The position numbers and the translations under genes are program-made. From Dryomyza anilis (taxonomy: Eukaryota > Arthropoda > Insecta > Diptera > Dryomyzidae): a stretch of DNA of 64,000 bases. Positions 18,844 through 29,982 of this stretch are shown here, piece after piece. The stretch spans positions 41,565,475 to 41,629,474 of the forward strand of contig OX638130.1 in NCBI GenBank assembly GCA_951804985.1, written 5' to 3'. The notes under the pieces were generated by a model. It ran no database searches. It had not been told where the DNA came from and saw only the letters and a program-made list of their open reading frames with translations. How positions within the stretch are numbered: position 1 is the stretch's first letter; every line of letters begins with the position of its first letter.

Positions 18844-20410
18844 TTAAATAACTTCAAATAGTCTGTTGTGCATTGAATCATAAAGCGACCCAAAGGATTT
18901 TATTGCGTTAATTAACTCATCCTTACTCTCGAACTGCTTCCCTCCTTCGTAAACTTTCCTTGAAAGCCATCCCCTAACTTTATCAATTATATTTAAATCG
19001 GGTGAGTACGGCGGCCACGCCATCATATCGATATTTTGTCCCTAAATCCACTCTTTTACTATTCTGGCAGTATGAATTGGAGCGTTGTCTTGCTGGAATG
19101 TCCATCGTTGTCCATTAAAAATTACAAAAAGTTCTGGAAAAGCTTGTTCAAGAATAGTTTTGTAGGAAGATGCAGTCATTTTAATGGACTGAAAATCCAA
19201 ATTAGTACCACCATAAAAAGATACCCCTCCCCACACCATTACACCACTTGCTTTACTGTGTCTCCTGTCCAAAATAATTTCATCTTTTCTTAAATCATGG
19301 AAATAATAATTATATTCATCGGTCCGTCCAATGCCACTCTCTTTCCCACTTTATGTGTTCCTTCGTAAACATATGACGTTGGCTTTTGCGTACTTCATTT
19401 GACGGTGTTTTTTTTTTATTTTTTTATACCCTACACTAAGAGTGAAAGGGTATATTCAGTTTGGTACGCCGTTTATAACACCCAGAAGGAAGCATCTCCG
19501 GTATGGAAAAGTATATATATTCTTGATCAGCATGACCTCCTAGTCGATTTAGCGATGTCCGTCAGTCCGTCTGTCTGTCCGTCTGTCTGTCTGTCTGTCT
19601 GTCTGTTGAAATCCCTACTACTTTTAAAATTGAAGAGCTAGATAAATGAAACTTATAACTTTGATTACTAATATACCTACGCTGTATGTGCGAAAATTGG
19701 CGAGATCGGTTCATTGTGACCTATGATCCGACCACTTATGTTCAAATACCTCATATAAAAAGTACATATAAAGATCAATTTTTATGTATACGTGCTTAGG
19801 TAAACTTTTTTGGTCAAATATATATTGACATCATGCTCAAGTACGTGATAATAATGTTTTCCGTCGAAAAGACCTGTGGTTCATTAAAAAAAAAATCGAA
19901 ATTCGGTACACCTACCCATTTGTAAATATGGGTATCAAATGAATGGAAATTCTTCAGCGATTGAATGTTTGTAGTTATTTTCAGGATTCGTATACCCTGG
20001 TGACCTATATATCACTTTGAATGGTAACCACACATATGTGTAGGGTATTTATAGTCGGCTTAGACCGACTATAATTTTGATAATCCTAACTATCATAATT
20101 ACACCTACTTTAAAATTTCCCATGTGATCTAACCTTCCCAACTGGTTTATGTTTTAAATGTGTGCCACGCTGTATTATACGATGAACAGTCGCTCTGCTA
20201 GCTGAGACACCGATTTTAGCCCTGGAGATGTAGCCATTCTCTCCCGGCCTTTGCAATTTTTCCATAGTTTTCGACGTTACTTAGATAATTGTGGACAACG
20301 GTTGGACTTCGTCCAATTTTAGCAGCAATTTGACGAATGCTATGCCCGTCCTCTTTAAATGCTCTAATTTGAGCTTTTTCTTCAATATTTAAAATTTTTT
20401 CTTTACCCAT
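18844..20410 (-). pseudogene. Tc1-like transposase, multiple breaks
   Basis: The N-terminal helix-turn-helix is at 20410-20216 (KAQIRAFKEDGHSIRQIAAK then IGRSPTVV). After the inserted HINE-like repeat the catalytic part resumes near 19,400 with several frame changes. The first catalytic Asp region appears deleted. GVMVWGGVSFYGG and FQQDNAPIHTA (second Asp) are at 19,272-19,042. After one in-frame stop, WPPYSPDLNIID follows, where the third catalytic residue is Asp rather than the Glu usual in Tc1, with 34 residues between the two. The gene is non-functional. Confidence 0.8.
19426..20145 (+). mobile_element. HINE-like dispersed repeat, type B copy 1
   Basis: This is the longest type B copy. 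It starts ATACCCTACACTAAGAGTG, has a (GTCT)n microsatellite near 19,560-19,605, then GTGTAGGGTATTTATA (inverse of the start) at about 20,040 followed by the hairpin AGTCGGCTTAGACCGACT, and ends TTCCCAACTGG before TT. It is inserted in the Tc1-like transposase. Confidence 0.7.
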
Positions 20411-20739
20411 AGTTGTGCACCCGTCAAATATTAATAACTAATTAACTTTCTAGTCTATTTTGTTTTCGATTTAAAGTCGCAGAATGTCGATTTAACCGTT
20501 GTTCTTAAACAAGTGAGACAAAGAAGGAAATATTATTTATGAGAGCTCAATAGTTGAGAACAAAAAGTAACGGATCATTGTTGCAGCTCTCAATTTTGAC
20601 AAGAAATATTTTCGAAATTAAACTCTCTAAGTCTCCATGAATGTCTTAATTAATATTTAACTAGTTGCGAGAAAAAATGTGATATATAAAAATATTTAAA
20701 TGTTCTTAAGTAAGTGAGACGGAGTGTATGTATTGGTCC

Positions 20740-21290
20740 TTTTAAACATACTGATGTTTGAAAAGAAACAAAAAAATGAAATTAGATGAAAATAAAAGTA
20801 TTCTTGCAACATTCTTCTGGTATACGAAGTTTACACCGCCATTTTCTGCATACGTGTCTTTTGATGTTTGTTGAGAAAACGTATTCGTATCGGTAATACG
20901 ATGTCATTTGTAAATTTAAAAAATATACCAATTATGGTACAAAAAGTACAAATAGTAACAAATGATAACATTTAATAGTGCAGTATATAATTTAACGGAT
21001 ATTTCATCAAAAAAACCACAACTGAAAAATCACCTCTTCTTTTTTCAAACAGAATTCGGCATGGTTTTTTACAACAGGCTCCGTGAATTCCTTGTCAACG
21101 CTATGTGCTGCACTGAGACTTGTTAATTCAATGGTTTATTTATGCATTTAAAAATTTGTATATGAATTCAAATATTATTAATTCCCACTGTGCATGTTTA
21201 ATGATTTTTAATAAAAATGATTAAAAAAAACAATATTTTATTTTTAATTTATTTTCAGGATTCATTTCCAAAAATATTTAGATATGTTTT
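20740..21290. repeat. Dispersed repeat unit, copy 1
   Basis: The sequence from TACGAAGTTTACACCGCCAT to the motif TTTTCAGGATTCATTTCC is found again, diverged, at 24,200-24,905 in the same orientation. A short minus-strand coding-like stretch (KEFTEPVVKNHAEFC) has a counterpart in copy 2. No family was recognised; an hAT remnant is possible. The Tc1-like element inserted next to or within this unit, since similar sequence also lies at 17,630-17,698. Confidence 0.6.
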
Positions 21291-21689
21291 TATGCTCGGG
21301 TGGAACAGGAACTGGATCCGGACCGGACCGGAACAGTTTCCATTACTAAATTAATTAGATCAGAAATTAATATATCAAAAAAATAATAATTAAATCAATT
21401 TGGACCATGAATTTGGAAGCAAAAACACATATTAATTAAGTTACACATGTGGACAATGGCATTTTAAAAAATATTGAGCTTTGCAAATTTTCTTTATACA
21501 TATTGATTTCATACAAATTATGTTTTGTATTTTTGTCAAATATTTCATTCACTTATTTCTCAAAAGATGAATTTTCGTGTCCGCGCTTAAATACGATTAT
21601 GAAACCATGCTACTTTATAAATGGTCAATTCCCATTTATTATTATATTTGTTAGTTTAAAACATACATATAGGAATGAGACCCACGACG

Positions 21690-23032
21690 CACGGTGAACA
21701 AAAAAGCACTTTTTTTGAACAAAATTATATAACTTCAAAACAAATCGGTAGATTTCGTTGATTTTTTTTTACTTAACAAAAAAATATCAGGGTATAGTCA
21801 TGCTTTACAAAATGTCTTCTATTGATTCACAAAAGTTATGTATAAATTATTTAACTTCGAGAATTTTGTGGAAATTTTTGACATGTGATTTTTTAAAATC
21901 TGTAGCCGATATCGGTATGATTTATTTGTTATTTTTGACCACATTGATAGTGATCTGAAATAAGTTTGTGTTAATGAAGGGTATCGTTTGCAGTCCTTAA
22001 AATAAAAAAGGTACATATGTATGAAATTAGGAAATAAAATGGTAATTTTTGCCATGTAATTTCTCCTAATCCGGGAACGATACCAGGGTCACATTTTTTA
22101 CCACATTGATTGTGATTAAAAAAAAAAGTTAGTGCGAACGAAGGATATCGCTTGCAGTCCTTGGAATAAATTTACAAAAAGGAACAAATGTATGAAAAAT
22201 GGTAATTTTTGCCAAGTGAATTTCTCCTAATCCGGGAACGATGTCGGGATGATATATTTTTCATTTTTTACCACATTGATTGTGATTAGAAAACAGTTTG
22301 TGAGAATGAAGGATATCGCTTGCAGTCCTTGGTATAAATTTACCTAATTCTCCTAATCCGGGAACGATATCGGAATGATATATTCTTTACCACATTGATT
22401 GTGGTTAGAGAAAAGATAATTCGAACTGAGGATATCGCTTACAGTCCTTGGAATAAATTTACAAAAAGGCACAAATGTATGAAATTAGAATAAAAAAAAA
22501 CTAATTTTTGACACGTAATTTCTCCTAATCGGGAAAGATATCGCTCTGAATTTTTTTTTATATTTCATCACATTAATTGTGATTAGAAAAAAGTTAGCGC
22601 GTGTGAAGGATATCTGTAGGTTTAATTAATATAAAATTATTACACTAAACGCTTTAAATCAAATAAATAAATTTCTAACGAAAATGGTAGTATTTCACAA
22701 CAATTTTCTTGAAAACCGGAGCAAACCGGAAGCCATTTTTTTTTCAGAATGTGTATTTTGTAAAAGCCTAAATACAATTTTAAGGATTTGAGAGGATATG
22801 CAAGGATATTTTAGTTATGTTCCAATATGTATTTCCATATATTTTTGTATGGAATGCAATTTTTTTCCTAACTTTGAAGGCTCATATCTCTTAATCTGTT
22901 AATGTTATAAGAAAAATGGTTACAGATTATTCTTAGTGGGTCTTTTATGTATGTAACAGTAAAAAAAAATTGAAAATTTAAAAATAAAAAAATGGCGTTT
23001 TGTTCAAAAATTTCATTATTTTGTTCACCGTG
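21690..23032. mobile_element. Transib-like non-autonomous DNA transposon
   Basis: The element starts CACGGTGAACAAAA and ends with the reverse complement TTTTGTTCACCGTG. Imperfect inverted matching extends to about 36 bp, with a second GAACAAAA motif. It is flanked by a perfect 5-bp duplication CGACG (21,685-21,689 and 23,033-23,037). A CAC-starting terminus and a CGNCG target are the known signature of Transib transposons. No transposase is present: most of the 1.34 kb is a tandem array (21,880-22,620) and AT-rich sequence, so it must rely on an enzyme supplied elsewhere. The Transib assignment is inferred from ends and target only. Confidence 0.75.
21880..22620. repeat. Tandem array of ~130-170-bp units inside the Transib-like element
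   Basis: About five diverged units each contain TTTCTCCTAATCCGGGAACG, CACATTGATTGTGATTA and GGATATCGCTTGCAGTCCTT. Starts are near 21,890 (partial), 22,062, 22,223, 22,352 and 22,522. Spacing varies through internal deletions. Confidence 0.85.
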
Positions 23033-23037
23033 CGACG

Positions 23038-24110
23038 TTTGAATACAAACACAAATTATTTTCTATTTTTTATAAAAATTTATTTTGCCCCTTATCATGT
23101 ATCTTTTTAGTCCCCTTCGTCTAAAATTGGTGTAACGTATTTAAAAGGTTTTTTTTCGTTTCGATCTTTGATTCGAACGTTTGTTTAATAATTTTGTTTT
23201 GCCAACTATTTTACAAAATTTTTTTTTTTTTTACCTTCGCGTATGATTTATATAAAACAACTCTCAAAACAAACGTACTCAGCGTTTCGTTTGATACATG
23301 AATTAAAAATTGTAGTCACACGTTATTCAACCAATTTTGAAACAAATTGTAGCCGATATCGTTGTTACCGGGAAATAAATGATCAGGGGGGTTAATATAA
23401 TAAATTGTCGCCCGATCGAGCTTAATGGCTGCCTTTTGAAACTATCTCCTAATATTGTACAAATTCTGTCACCCAAATTCCTTCGTTAAAGGTTACTAAG
23501 TTTTGTCTAATTTCTAAAGTGTTGCCTGTCCATGATTCTACGTACGTCTTACACCACCCCTATACTCATTTTGGTAATGTTAAAGATAAAATGTCAATAT
23601 TTAATATATATTATTTTAAACATTGCAGATGTGTGTGTGTCCAAATCTTTTAAACCACACCATCTGGAAAGATGATTTTTAGCTAATAACTTAAAATTGT
23701 TTTGTTTCACCATACCATACATATTGGTGTTAAATATATACGAAATGTAGTTAAAATAAATGAAAATGTAGTAATGTATTTACATATTTTGGAAGTATTA
23801 AAAAAGAGAAAATGTACACGGATATTAAAAAGTAATACGAAATTACCATACATGTATAAGGAATGAAGTGTAATTAAATTATAATCGAAATTGAATTTAT
23901 TTTTGTGCACGTGTAAACATTATTATATTGTCCCGCAGAATCTGTCAAATTTACCATAAATATGTTACAATACCAACATAAAATTTTAATTGCATTTGAA
24001 TAAACTATTTCTTGGCAATTTACTTGGTTAAAACTAAGTTTCGAAACACAGAAAATGCTAATCAAATCTAAATACAACGTATGTTCGCAACGCTCGACTT
24101 AATTCGATAA
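23038..24110. other. AT-rich region without recognised features
   Basis: No gene, inverted repeat or tandem array of note was seen, apart from a short (GT)n near 23,628. Minor frames here show no family resemblance. Confidence 0.5.
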
Positions 24111-24119
24111 TTTATCGAC

Positions 24120-24905
24120 TGACGAAGTTGGCAACGTTGTGCAGCATTTTCAACCTACGCCATCGTTTGAACATATAAACATCAATATGTTCAAACGATG
24201 GCAAACAAACAAAACAAAAAAGAAATTGGATTTAAATAAGTGTATTCTAGCAACATTCTTCTTGTATACGAAGTTGGCACTCGTTCAGCAGAATTTTCTA
24301 CCTACGTCTCTTTTGTCGTCGTTTGAAGTATGTATAGATATACAAAGTTGACACTCGGTGATCGGCATTTTCTGCGTACGTGTCTTTTGTTGTTCGTTGA
24401 GAAAACGTGTTCGAGTCGGTAATAATTTTGTTATTTGTAAATTAAATAAATATATAAATTGTGTTACAAAAAGTACAAATAGTAACAGAGTATAATATAA
24501 TGCATTATATAATTTCTGAAACTAAAGTGAAAAAACCACAAATAAAAATCTGTGTTTCGATTTTCCAACAGAATTTGGCATGTTTTTTTACAAAAGCCTC
24601 CGTGAATTCCTTGCCTTCGCTATGTGCTGTGCTGAGATCAACTGTAACTGTACCAAATATAAAGCGAGCCTGGATCGTCTGATTTAGCGTCTGCTGTTAA
24701 AATTGTGCATTCATTGATGATGTCACTTGTACTTGCAGTGTTAAACGAATTATTTATTTATACATTTAAAAATTGGTACATGAATTCAATTATTATAAGT
24801 TCCCACAGTGCATGTTTAAAGATTTTTAATAAAAATTAATAAAAAAACAAAATTTTATTTTTATTTTATTTTCAGGATTTTTTCCAAAAATATTTAAATA
24901 TGTTT
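24120..24905. repeat. Dispersed repeat unit, copy 2, with short tandem motif
   Basis: This is the diverged copy of 20,740-21,290. Its 5' part has three versions of a roughly 65-bp motif (GAAGTTGGCA, later TTTTCTACCTACG and TCGTTTGAA) near 24,125, 24,270 and 24,340. Within it, 24,160-24,201 forms a near-perfect hairpin: CCATCGTTTGAACATAT, an 8-nt loop, then its complement. A minus-strand fragment reads LTADAKSDD and KEFTEAFVKKHAKFC, loosely like an hAT transposase. Confidence 0.6.
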
Positions 24906-25059
24906 ATTTATGTTTCCATTAGAACATACACCATTTTAAGGGGCAACATTAAAATGTTTCCGTGATATTATAATGTAAGTCAGAGCTCATTACAACACTG
25001 TTCAAGTCTCAATACAACCCTGTTTACAAATGATTTATCAGTCAATTATATATTATGTT
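24906..25059. other. Unassigned sequence
   Basis: This is a short AT-rich interval between the dispersed repeat and the 3' side of the Jockey remnant. Nothing was recognised. Confidence 0.4.
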
Positions 25060-25421
25060 TACATAAAATTCCAAACATACATGTTAATGCCTGTTTGGGA
25101 GAGCCCTTTTTTTGTAGCGTGTACCTTTTGGATTAACTAGACGGGATCCCCAGTGTGTGTGTGTTTAGGATTGTAATCACCAGCAGCTAGAAACCTACTT
25201 CCTAGAATGTCTACATATCTTTAAATTGCATTTCAGTTATTGAAAATCTGGGCGGACAATAGACGGATGGCAACGTCAAGTTTGAACCACAACAGTTTAT
25301 ACAAATGGAGGTAGCTTGTATGAAGCTTATGGTTTTAAAGCATGGTGTTTTATTCTATTACGAATAAGAATACCTGTTCACCCGTGTGTGGATGATTTGT
25401 TTCATGGAATTTATATCCAGG

Positions 25422-25641
25422 GGGGTTACTATGTATCGCGATTCGAAAGTCAATGCGATATTAAAGTCAAGTTAAGAAGGCAAATTCATACAATCTAACG
25501 GAATTGAAAAGGTAGCCGTGTTGTCATTTTGTGAATTTGAATACGAAAGTTCCAAATTTGGATGCGAAAGCCACACTACCAAAGTACCATTTATTATAAT
25601 GCGAGTAATATCACTTTCGAATCGCGTTACATAGTAACCCC
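25422..25641. mobile_element. 220-bp MITE in Jockey endonuclease
   Basis: Inverted ends run GGGGTTACTATGTATCGCG at left and CGCGTTACATAGTAACCCC at right, continuing into CGAAAGT/ACTTTCG. The host Jockey reading frame resumes across it. The sequence CCAGG flanks both sides, consistent with a 5-bp target duplication. No coding content was seen. Confidence 0.82.
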
Positions 25642-26308
25642 CCAGGAATGTTCAAATTATAGCTATCAGTTAGATGTGTTTCAGCAATAATTTCTTGAAT
25701 TTCTTGCTTGTGTTGGTTGACACAGTTTGCATTCCAGAGGCAAGTTGTAGATAACTCAATTCTGAGCTAGAAGAACTTTGAGCATCTGATTTTGCGTTTT
25801 AATCAGATCTTGTAGCATATTTTGCATGGTAGACTTGAACTGTGTCATATTTTGAGTTAGACATAAAATCATAGACTCAAACCCTCCCATCGTTTGGGAG
25901 ATATTTTTCATCATTTGCTCAGTACTACCTACTTTAAGGGCATTAGCATATGACATACTTGGGGTACTTGTGTTTGATTGAACTTGTGTAATTTGTGTTG
26001 GCACATGTTATTGTTTAAAGTACATTTGCGGTACATTATCTTCATTATTTCCAATTATTTCTTTTCGTTGGTTAAATCTGTTTTTTAAATCTTTGTACAC
26101 AAGACAGCCTCGATAGTTTGCCGTTTGATTTCCTACACAGTTACTACATTTTTATATCCTACACTAAAAGTGAAAGGGTATATTCAGTTTGGTACGCCGT
26201 TTGTAACACACATAAGGAAGCATCTCCGGTATGGAAAAGTATATATATTCTTGATCAACATGACCTCCAACATCTACAGATCAATTTTACTGTATACGTG
26301 CTTAGGAA

Positions 26309-26474
26309 TGTTGAGATATGAATGAAAAGAAGTATACATCCCTATATTTCTCCTGCACTTTACTTAATACAAAACTCTTTACTAAATGTATTAACTAGCA
26401 ACCCTGCTATATATTTGAAATGTTACATGCAGTATATTTTTTTAGTTAGTCTAATAAATGAATTTAAACCAACA
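26309..26474 (+). repeat. Left LTR of copia 1
   Basis: The 166-bp LTR starts TGTTGAGATATGAATG and ends AACCAACA, preceded by AGGAA and followed by GGTTATGGG. By eye it differs from the right LTR at about three positions. Confidence 0.92.
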
Positions 26475-26562
26475 GGTTATGGGCCGCAAGACACGCCGAT
26501 GTTAGACTAGTTATTTTTTTTTTCAAAATCGTGTTTTTTAAATCGCAAAGTATTTTCGTAAA

Positions 26563-27612
26563 ATGGCAAACCTCCCAGTGGGATTTTCCTTAGAACGGTT
26601 AAGAGGCCGGGAGAACTTTGATGTCTTGAAAAGACAGGCAAAATCGTGTTTGGTCATTAAAGGATGCTGGAAAGTCGTAGAAGACGACATCGTCGAAGCC
26701 GGCGTTGGAGAAGCCCGCGTCGGAGAAAATAGCGAAGCGATTTTAAAGGAGCGTGCATTGGCAGAAATCACCTTGATGGTCGATCCAAGTAATTATGGAC
26801 ATATAGCTGCAGCCACAACGGCGAAACAGGCGTGGGACGCATTGATGAATGCTTACGAGGACACAGGCCTTACTAGGAAGGTGGAGTTGCTTAAGCAACT
26901 GGTAAATATAAAATTACAAAAGTACAGCTGTATAGCTGTATACAGGGCTTAATATAGATGATGAATTAACAGCCTCTTTGATGTTAGCCGGGCCGTCTGA
27001 TGATTTTAAGCCATTGGTTATGGCAGTAGAGAATTCAAAAGAGAAATTAACAGTGGATATGGTTAAAAATCTTCTACTGCAAGATGCCAAATTTGATCAA
27101 AGTACAGAAAAAGAAACGGCGCTATATTTGAAAAATTCAAATAAGAAAAAACATATACAGTGTTATAGTTGTAAAGAGATTGGGCACATTTCTAAAAATT
27201 GTCAAAATAAAAACACAATCAACAATTGCAACAGAAAATTTTATAGAAAAAAAGCTGACAAAAAAGACGTAACAATTTTAAATGGAAATACACAAAAAAC
27301 CTAACAGTTAAAAATGTTGAATATGTCCCTAATTTGTGTGCAAATCTGCTCTCAGTAAGGCAAACGACCAAAAGCGGCAATAAAGTGATTTTTGAAGGAG
27401 AAACTTCCAAAATTTTAGAAAATGGAAAACTTAAAGCTTCTGCAACGGTTTATAATGATTTGTACCGTTTAAATTCTGAAGTCCACTTGAAAACTGAAAA
27501 AGTTTTAGTGGCTGTTAAAAATTTTGATTTATGGCATCGAAGAATGGGACACATATGTAACAAAAATTTGCGTGAAGTAAAAGAAGATAATTTTGGAATA
27601 AACTTTGACTAA
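26563..27612 (+). pseudogene. Copia 1 gag, protease-region remnant and pre-integrase
   Basis: The gag N-terminal part begins MANLPVGFSLERLRGRENFD and includes AKQAWDALMNAY. A short frame break near 26,930 is followed by more gag with the CCHC knuckle near 27,160. A deletion removes the start of the protease region, since the reading resumes with ANLLSVRQTTKSG and ends with the pre-integrase motif WHRRMGHICNKNL. Several frames are involved, so no polyprotein can be made. Confidence 0.8.
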
Positions 27613-27689
27613 GAAAATAGTGAGCCATGTATAACTTGTGTTAAAGGAAAGCAGACCAGACGACCGAATAGAGAAGATGGTTCAAGAGC

Positions 27690-28649
27690 CACCCAATTAT
27701 TAGAGTTGATATTCTCCAACAATATAAATTTGATCAAATCACTAAAAGAAAAACTCGCCAGTAAATTTAAAATGAAGGATATGGGAAAGGTGTCATCAGT
27801 TCTAGGCATGAACATTACTCGAGGTAAACATTCGATTAAAATAGATCAGTCACAGTACATATCGGATGTTTTGTTGCGTTTGGAATGAACGATTGTAACC
27901 CGACGACGACACCCCTCGACTACAACCAAAAATTAACAACAAGTATGTCTCCCAATGATGATGAAGATAAGCAACAGATGTCGAAAGTTCCGTATATGCA
28001 GGCGATAGGATGTTTATTATTTGCTGCACAAATTTCTCGACCTGACATATGTTATGCTGTCAATTTTCTTAGCCGAATTGGGATGAATCATGGGCTCTAA
28101 TCACGTATATCGATAATCGTCCAACTATATCGTTTAGACGATAGTCTTACTTAAGCAAAAACGCTGGCATTTTATGACTATCGTTTCGACGACGATCGTT
28201 TTTAAGTTACGTGATGAGAGCCCTGGTAAACCCCACTGGGAAGCCGTGAAAAGGATCATGAGGTATTTGAAAGGATCAATTGATAAGGGCATCATGTATA
28301 GAAGGCAGACGAATGACGATATGAAAGGCTACTGCGACGCTGATTGGAAACGGAAACCGAATTCATGTCTGTTACTGCTGCAATCCAAGAATCAGTGTGG
28401 TTAAAACGTCTAGAAGCTGAACTAAATCCTGAAAGAAACAAAAATATGATTCTATTTTGTGACAACAAAGGCGCCATACAAGTGGCTCTGAACAACAATT
28501 ATTCCCCAAGGACTAAACACGTGGATATCAAAGCCAAATTTATCCGCCAGAAGATAGATGATAATAAAGTTGTGTTGAAGTATCTATGCAGAACTGAATG
28601 GTCGCATACGTTTTTACGAAAGCTGTTACTCCGCAGAAGATGGAATTAA
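27690..28649 (+). pseudogene. Copia 1 RT C-terminal and RNase H remnant
   Basis: KFKMKDMGKVSSVLGMNI and SRPDICYAVNFLSRIG are RT-connection motifs. After a MITE come HWEAVKRIMRYLKG and CDADW. An internal deletion removes part of RNase H, and MSVTAAIQESVWLKRLEAEL with TKHVDIKAKFIRQKI closes the domain. Catalytic YVDD is absent. Confidence 0.8.
28092..28223. mobile_element. 132-bp MITE inside copia 1
   Basis: The ends GGGCTCTAATCACGTA and TACGTGATGAGAGCCC are inverted with one mismatch. An inner inverted pair (TATCGTTTAGACGATAG and ACTATCGTTTCGACGA) makes it almost fully foldable. It interrupts the copia frame between SRIGMN and GKPHWEAV. No clear target duplication was found. Confidence 0.75.
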
Positions 28650-28785
28650 TTAATTGTTAATTTGCGTATTTTTGAAATGAACTGAAATGTTAATTTGTAT
28701 TTTAATTCCACTTTATTTTTTATCTTTAAAAGGTGTATGAGAAATATTTGGACATTATGATTTGAAATGTATCATTCAGGGAGAG

Positions 28786-28951
28786 TGTTGAGAAATGAAT
28801 GAAAAGAAGTATACATCCCTATATTTCTCCTGCACTTTACTTAGTACAAAACTCTTTACTAAATGTATTAACTAGCAACCCTGCTATATATTTGAAATGT
28901 TACATGCAGTACATTTTTTTAGTTAGTCTAATAAATGAATTTAAACCAACA
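28786..28951 (+). repeat. Right LTR of copia 1
   Basis: The 166-bp LTR is preceded by a purine tract (CAGGGAGAG) and followed by AGGAA. Confidence 0.92.
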
Positions 28952-29982
28952 AGGAAAACTTTTTTTGGTCAAATATATATTGACTCATGCTCAAATACAT
29001 GAAAATAATGGTTTCCCGCGAAACGATATGTGGTTCCAAAAAAAAAAATTAAATTCGGTACACCTACCCATTTGTATATATGGGTATCAAATGAATGGAA
29101 ATTCTTCAGCGATTGAAAGTTTGTAGTTATTTTCAGGATTCGTATACCCTGGTGACCTATATACCACGTCGGCTTAGACCGACTATAATTTTGATAATCC
29201 TAACTATCATACTAAAACCTACTTTAAAATTTCCCATGTGATCTAACCTTCCTAACTGGTTAGAATTGCTATCTTTTTTATCACTACTACATTTGGTTGA
29301 GTGATGTAAATCTCCACAAGCCACTCACACTGTGTGTAGAGTACAATAAGTCTTCGTATGTCCGAACTCTTGGCAATTTGAGCATTGCACTGGGCTAGCA
29401 CGCTTATAGTGTTCTTCAACGGAGACTTTGCAGTGCAACAGATATTGTACTCTGTCAATGGGGTGCGTTTCATTTTTTTTATTGTTTCACTTTCAATTTT
29501 AAACATGGGCTGTGGGTTATTATTTTTGCTTGATACTTTTAACATTCTCACTAGCTGTTGTTTTGGATTCAACTCCACTTTCACTTAACAAAGCAAATAT
29601 GTTATTTCGTAATGTGGTTGGTTCTTCATTTGAATTAACTTTTGATGTTTTAGCAATCGAATTATTCACTTGTTTGTTATAATTTTTTCCACATCTTTAT
29701 TTTGTTTATTATTAGCAATAATAAACACAACACCATAAAAATAAAAAATATCTTATTTAGAATATTTGCTAATGCGCTTTTGAATATATTTGTTTACACT
29801 TTTAATTGGATTGTTTTTAAATATTTTTTGAGCACACAATCAAAACACGTCCGTTCTCTAACGCTATCGTTACTAGAGTGAACGGATAAAATGGAGTTTG
29901 TTAAAATTGTAGATTTTCGTGACCAGACATACTTATTAACACACAACTCTTAAAAATAGATACGTAACATTAGAATACTTAC

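Larger units (their letters stand above)
17699..20726 (-). mobile_element. Tc1/mariner-like transposon, nested and broken
   Basis: The ends are inverted (CACTCCGTCTCA at left, TGAGACGGAGTG at right) and flanked by TA on both sides (17,697-17,698 and 20,727-20,728). A second, inner pair containing a TTTAAGAAC / GTTCTTAAA motif next to GTCTCA-like sequence lies near 18,725 and 20,505, an IR/DR layout as in some Tc1-like families. It carries a damaged transposase on the minus strand and two later insertions, at 17,808-18,631 and 19,426-20,145. Without these it would be about 1.5 kb, normal for the family. Confidence 0.85.
26309..28951 (+). mobile_element. Copia-type LTR retrotransposon 1, internally deleted
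   Basis: LTRs of 166 bp (TGTTGAG...CCAACA) bound the element, with a 5-bp duplication AGGAA at 26,304-26,308 and 28,952-28,956. The primer site GGTTATGGGCCG directly follows the left LTR, as in copia (initiator tRNA-Met fragment). The coding order is gag (26,563 on), zinc knuckle [14 protein letters not shown], pre-integrase WHRRMGH near 27,530, then a jump to the RT C-terminus, losing the integrase and most of RT. It is 2.64 kb against the usual ~5 kb. Confidence 0.92.
26154..29259 (+). mobile_element. HINE-like repeat, type B copy 2 (host of a copia insertion)
   Basis: Outer parts 26,154-26,308 and 28,952-29,259 are the two halves of one shortened type B copy. It lacks the microsatellite region but keeps the hairpin TCGGCTTAGACCGA and the terminal CTAACTGG. 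It sits in the Jockey gag between the second and third zinc knuckles. The flanking gag frame can be read directly across it, showing insertion within a T run without a longer target duplication. Confidence 0.75.
25060..29740 (-). mobile_element. Jockey-like LINE remnant, split by later insertions
   Basis: The minus strand carries a Jockey gag in pieces. The N-terminal region (29,740-29,560; FALLSESGVESKT) is followed by the PQPMFKIE segment and two zinc knuckles (CSNCQEFGHTKTYC and ACGDLHHSTKC), visible at about 29,480-29,270. The third knuckle (CSNCVGNQTANYRGC) is at 26,150-26,100. The gag C-terminus is a helical stretch rich in Met and Gln (26,004-25,756), and the endonuclease start is near 25,750 (LWNANCVNQHKQEI). 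A MITE interrupts the endonuclease; beyond it GYKFHETNHP and GSRFLAAGDYNPKH follow to about 25,100. RT is absent. Frameshifts are frequent. Confidence 0.82.
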
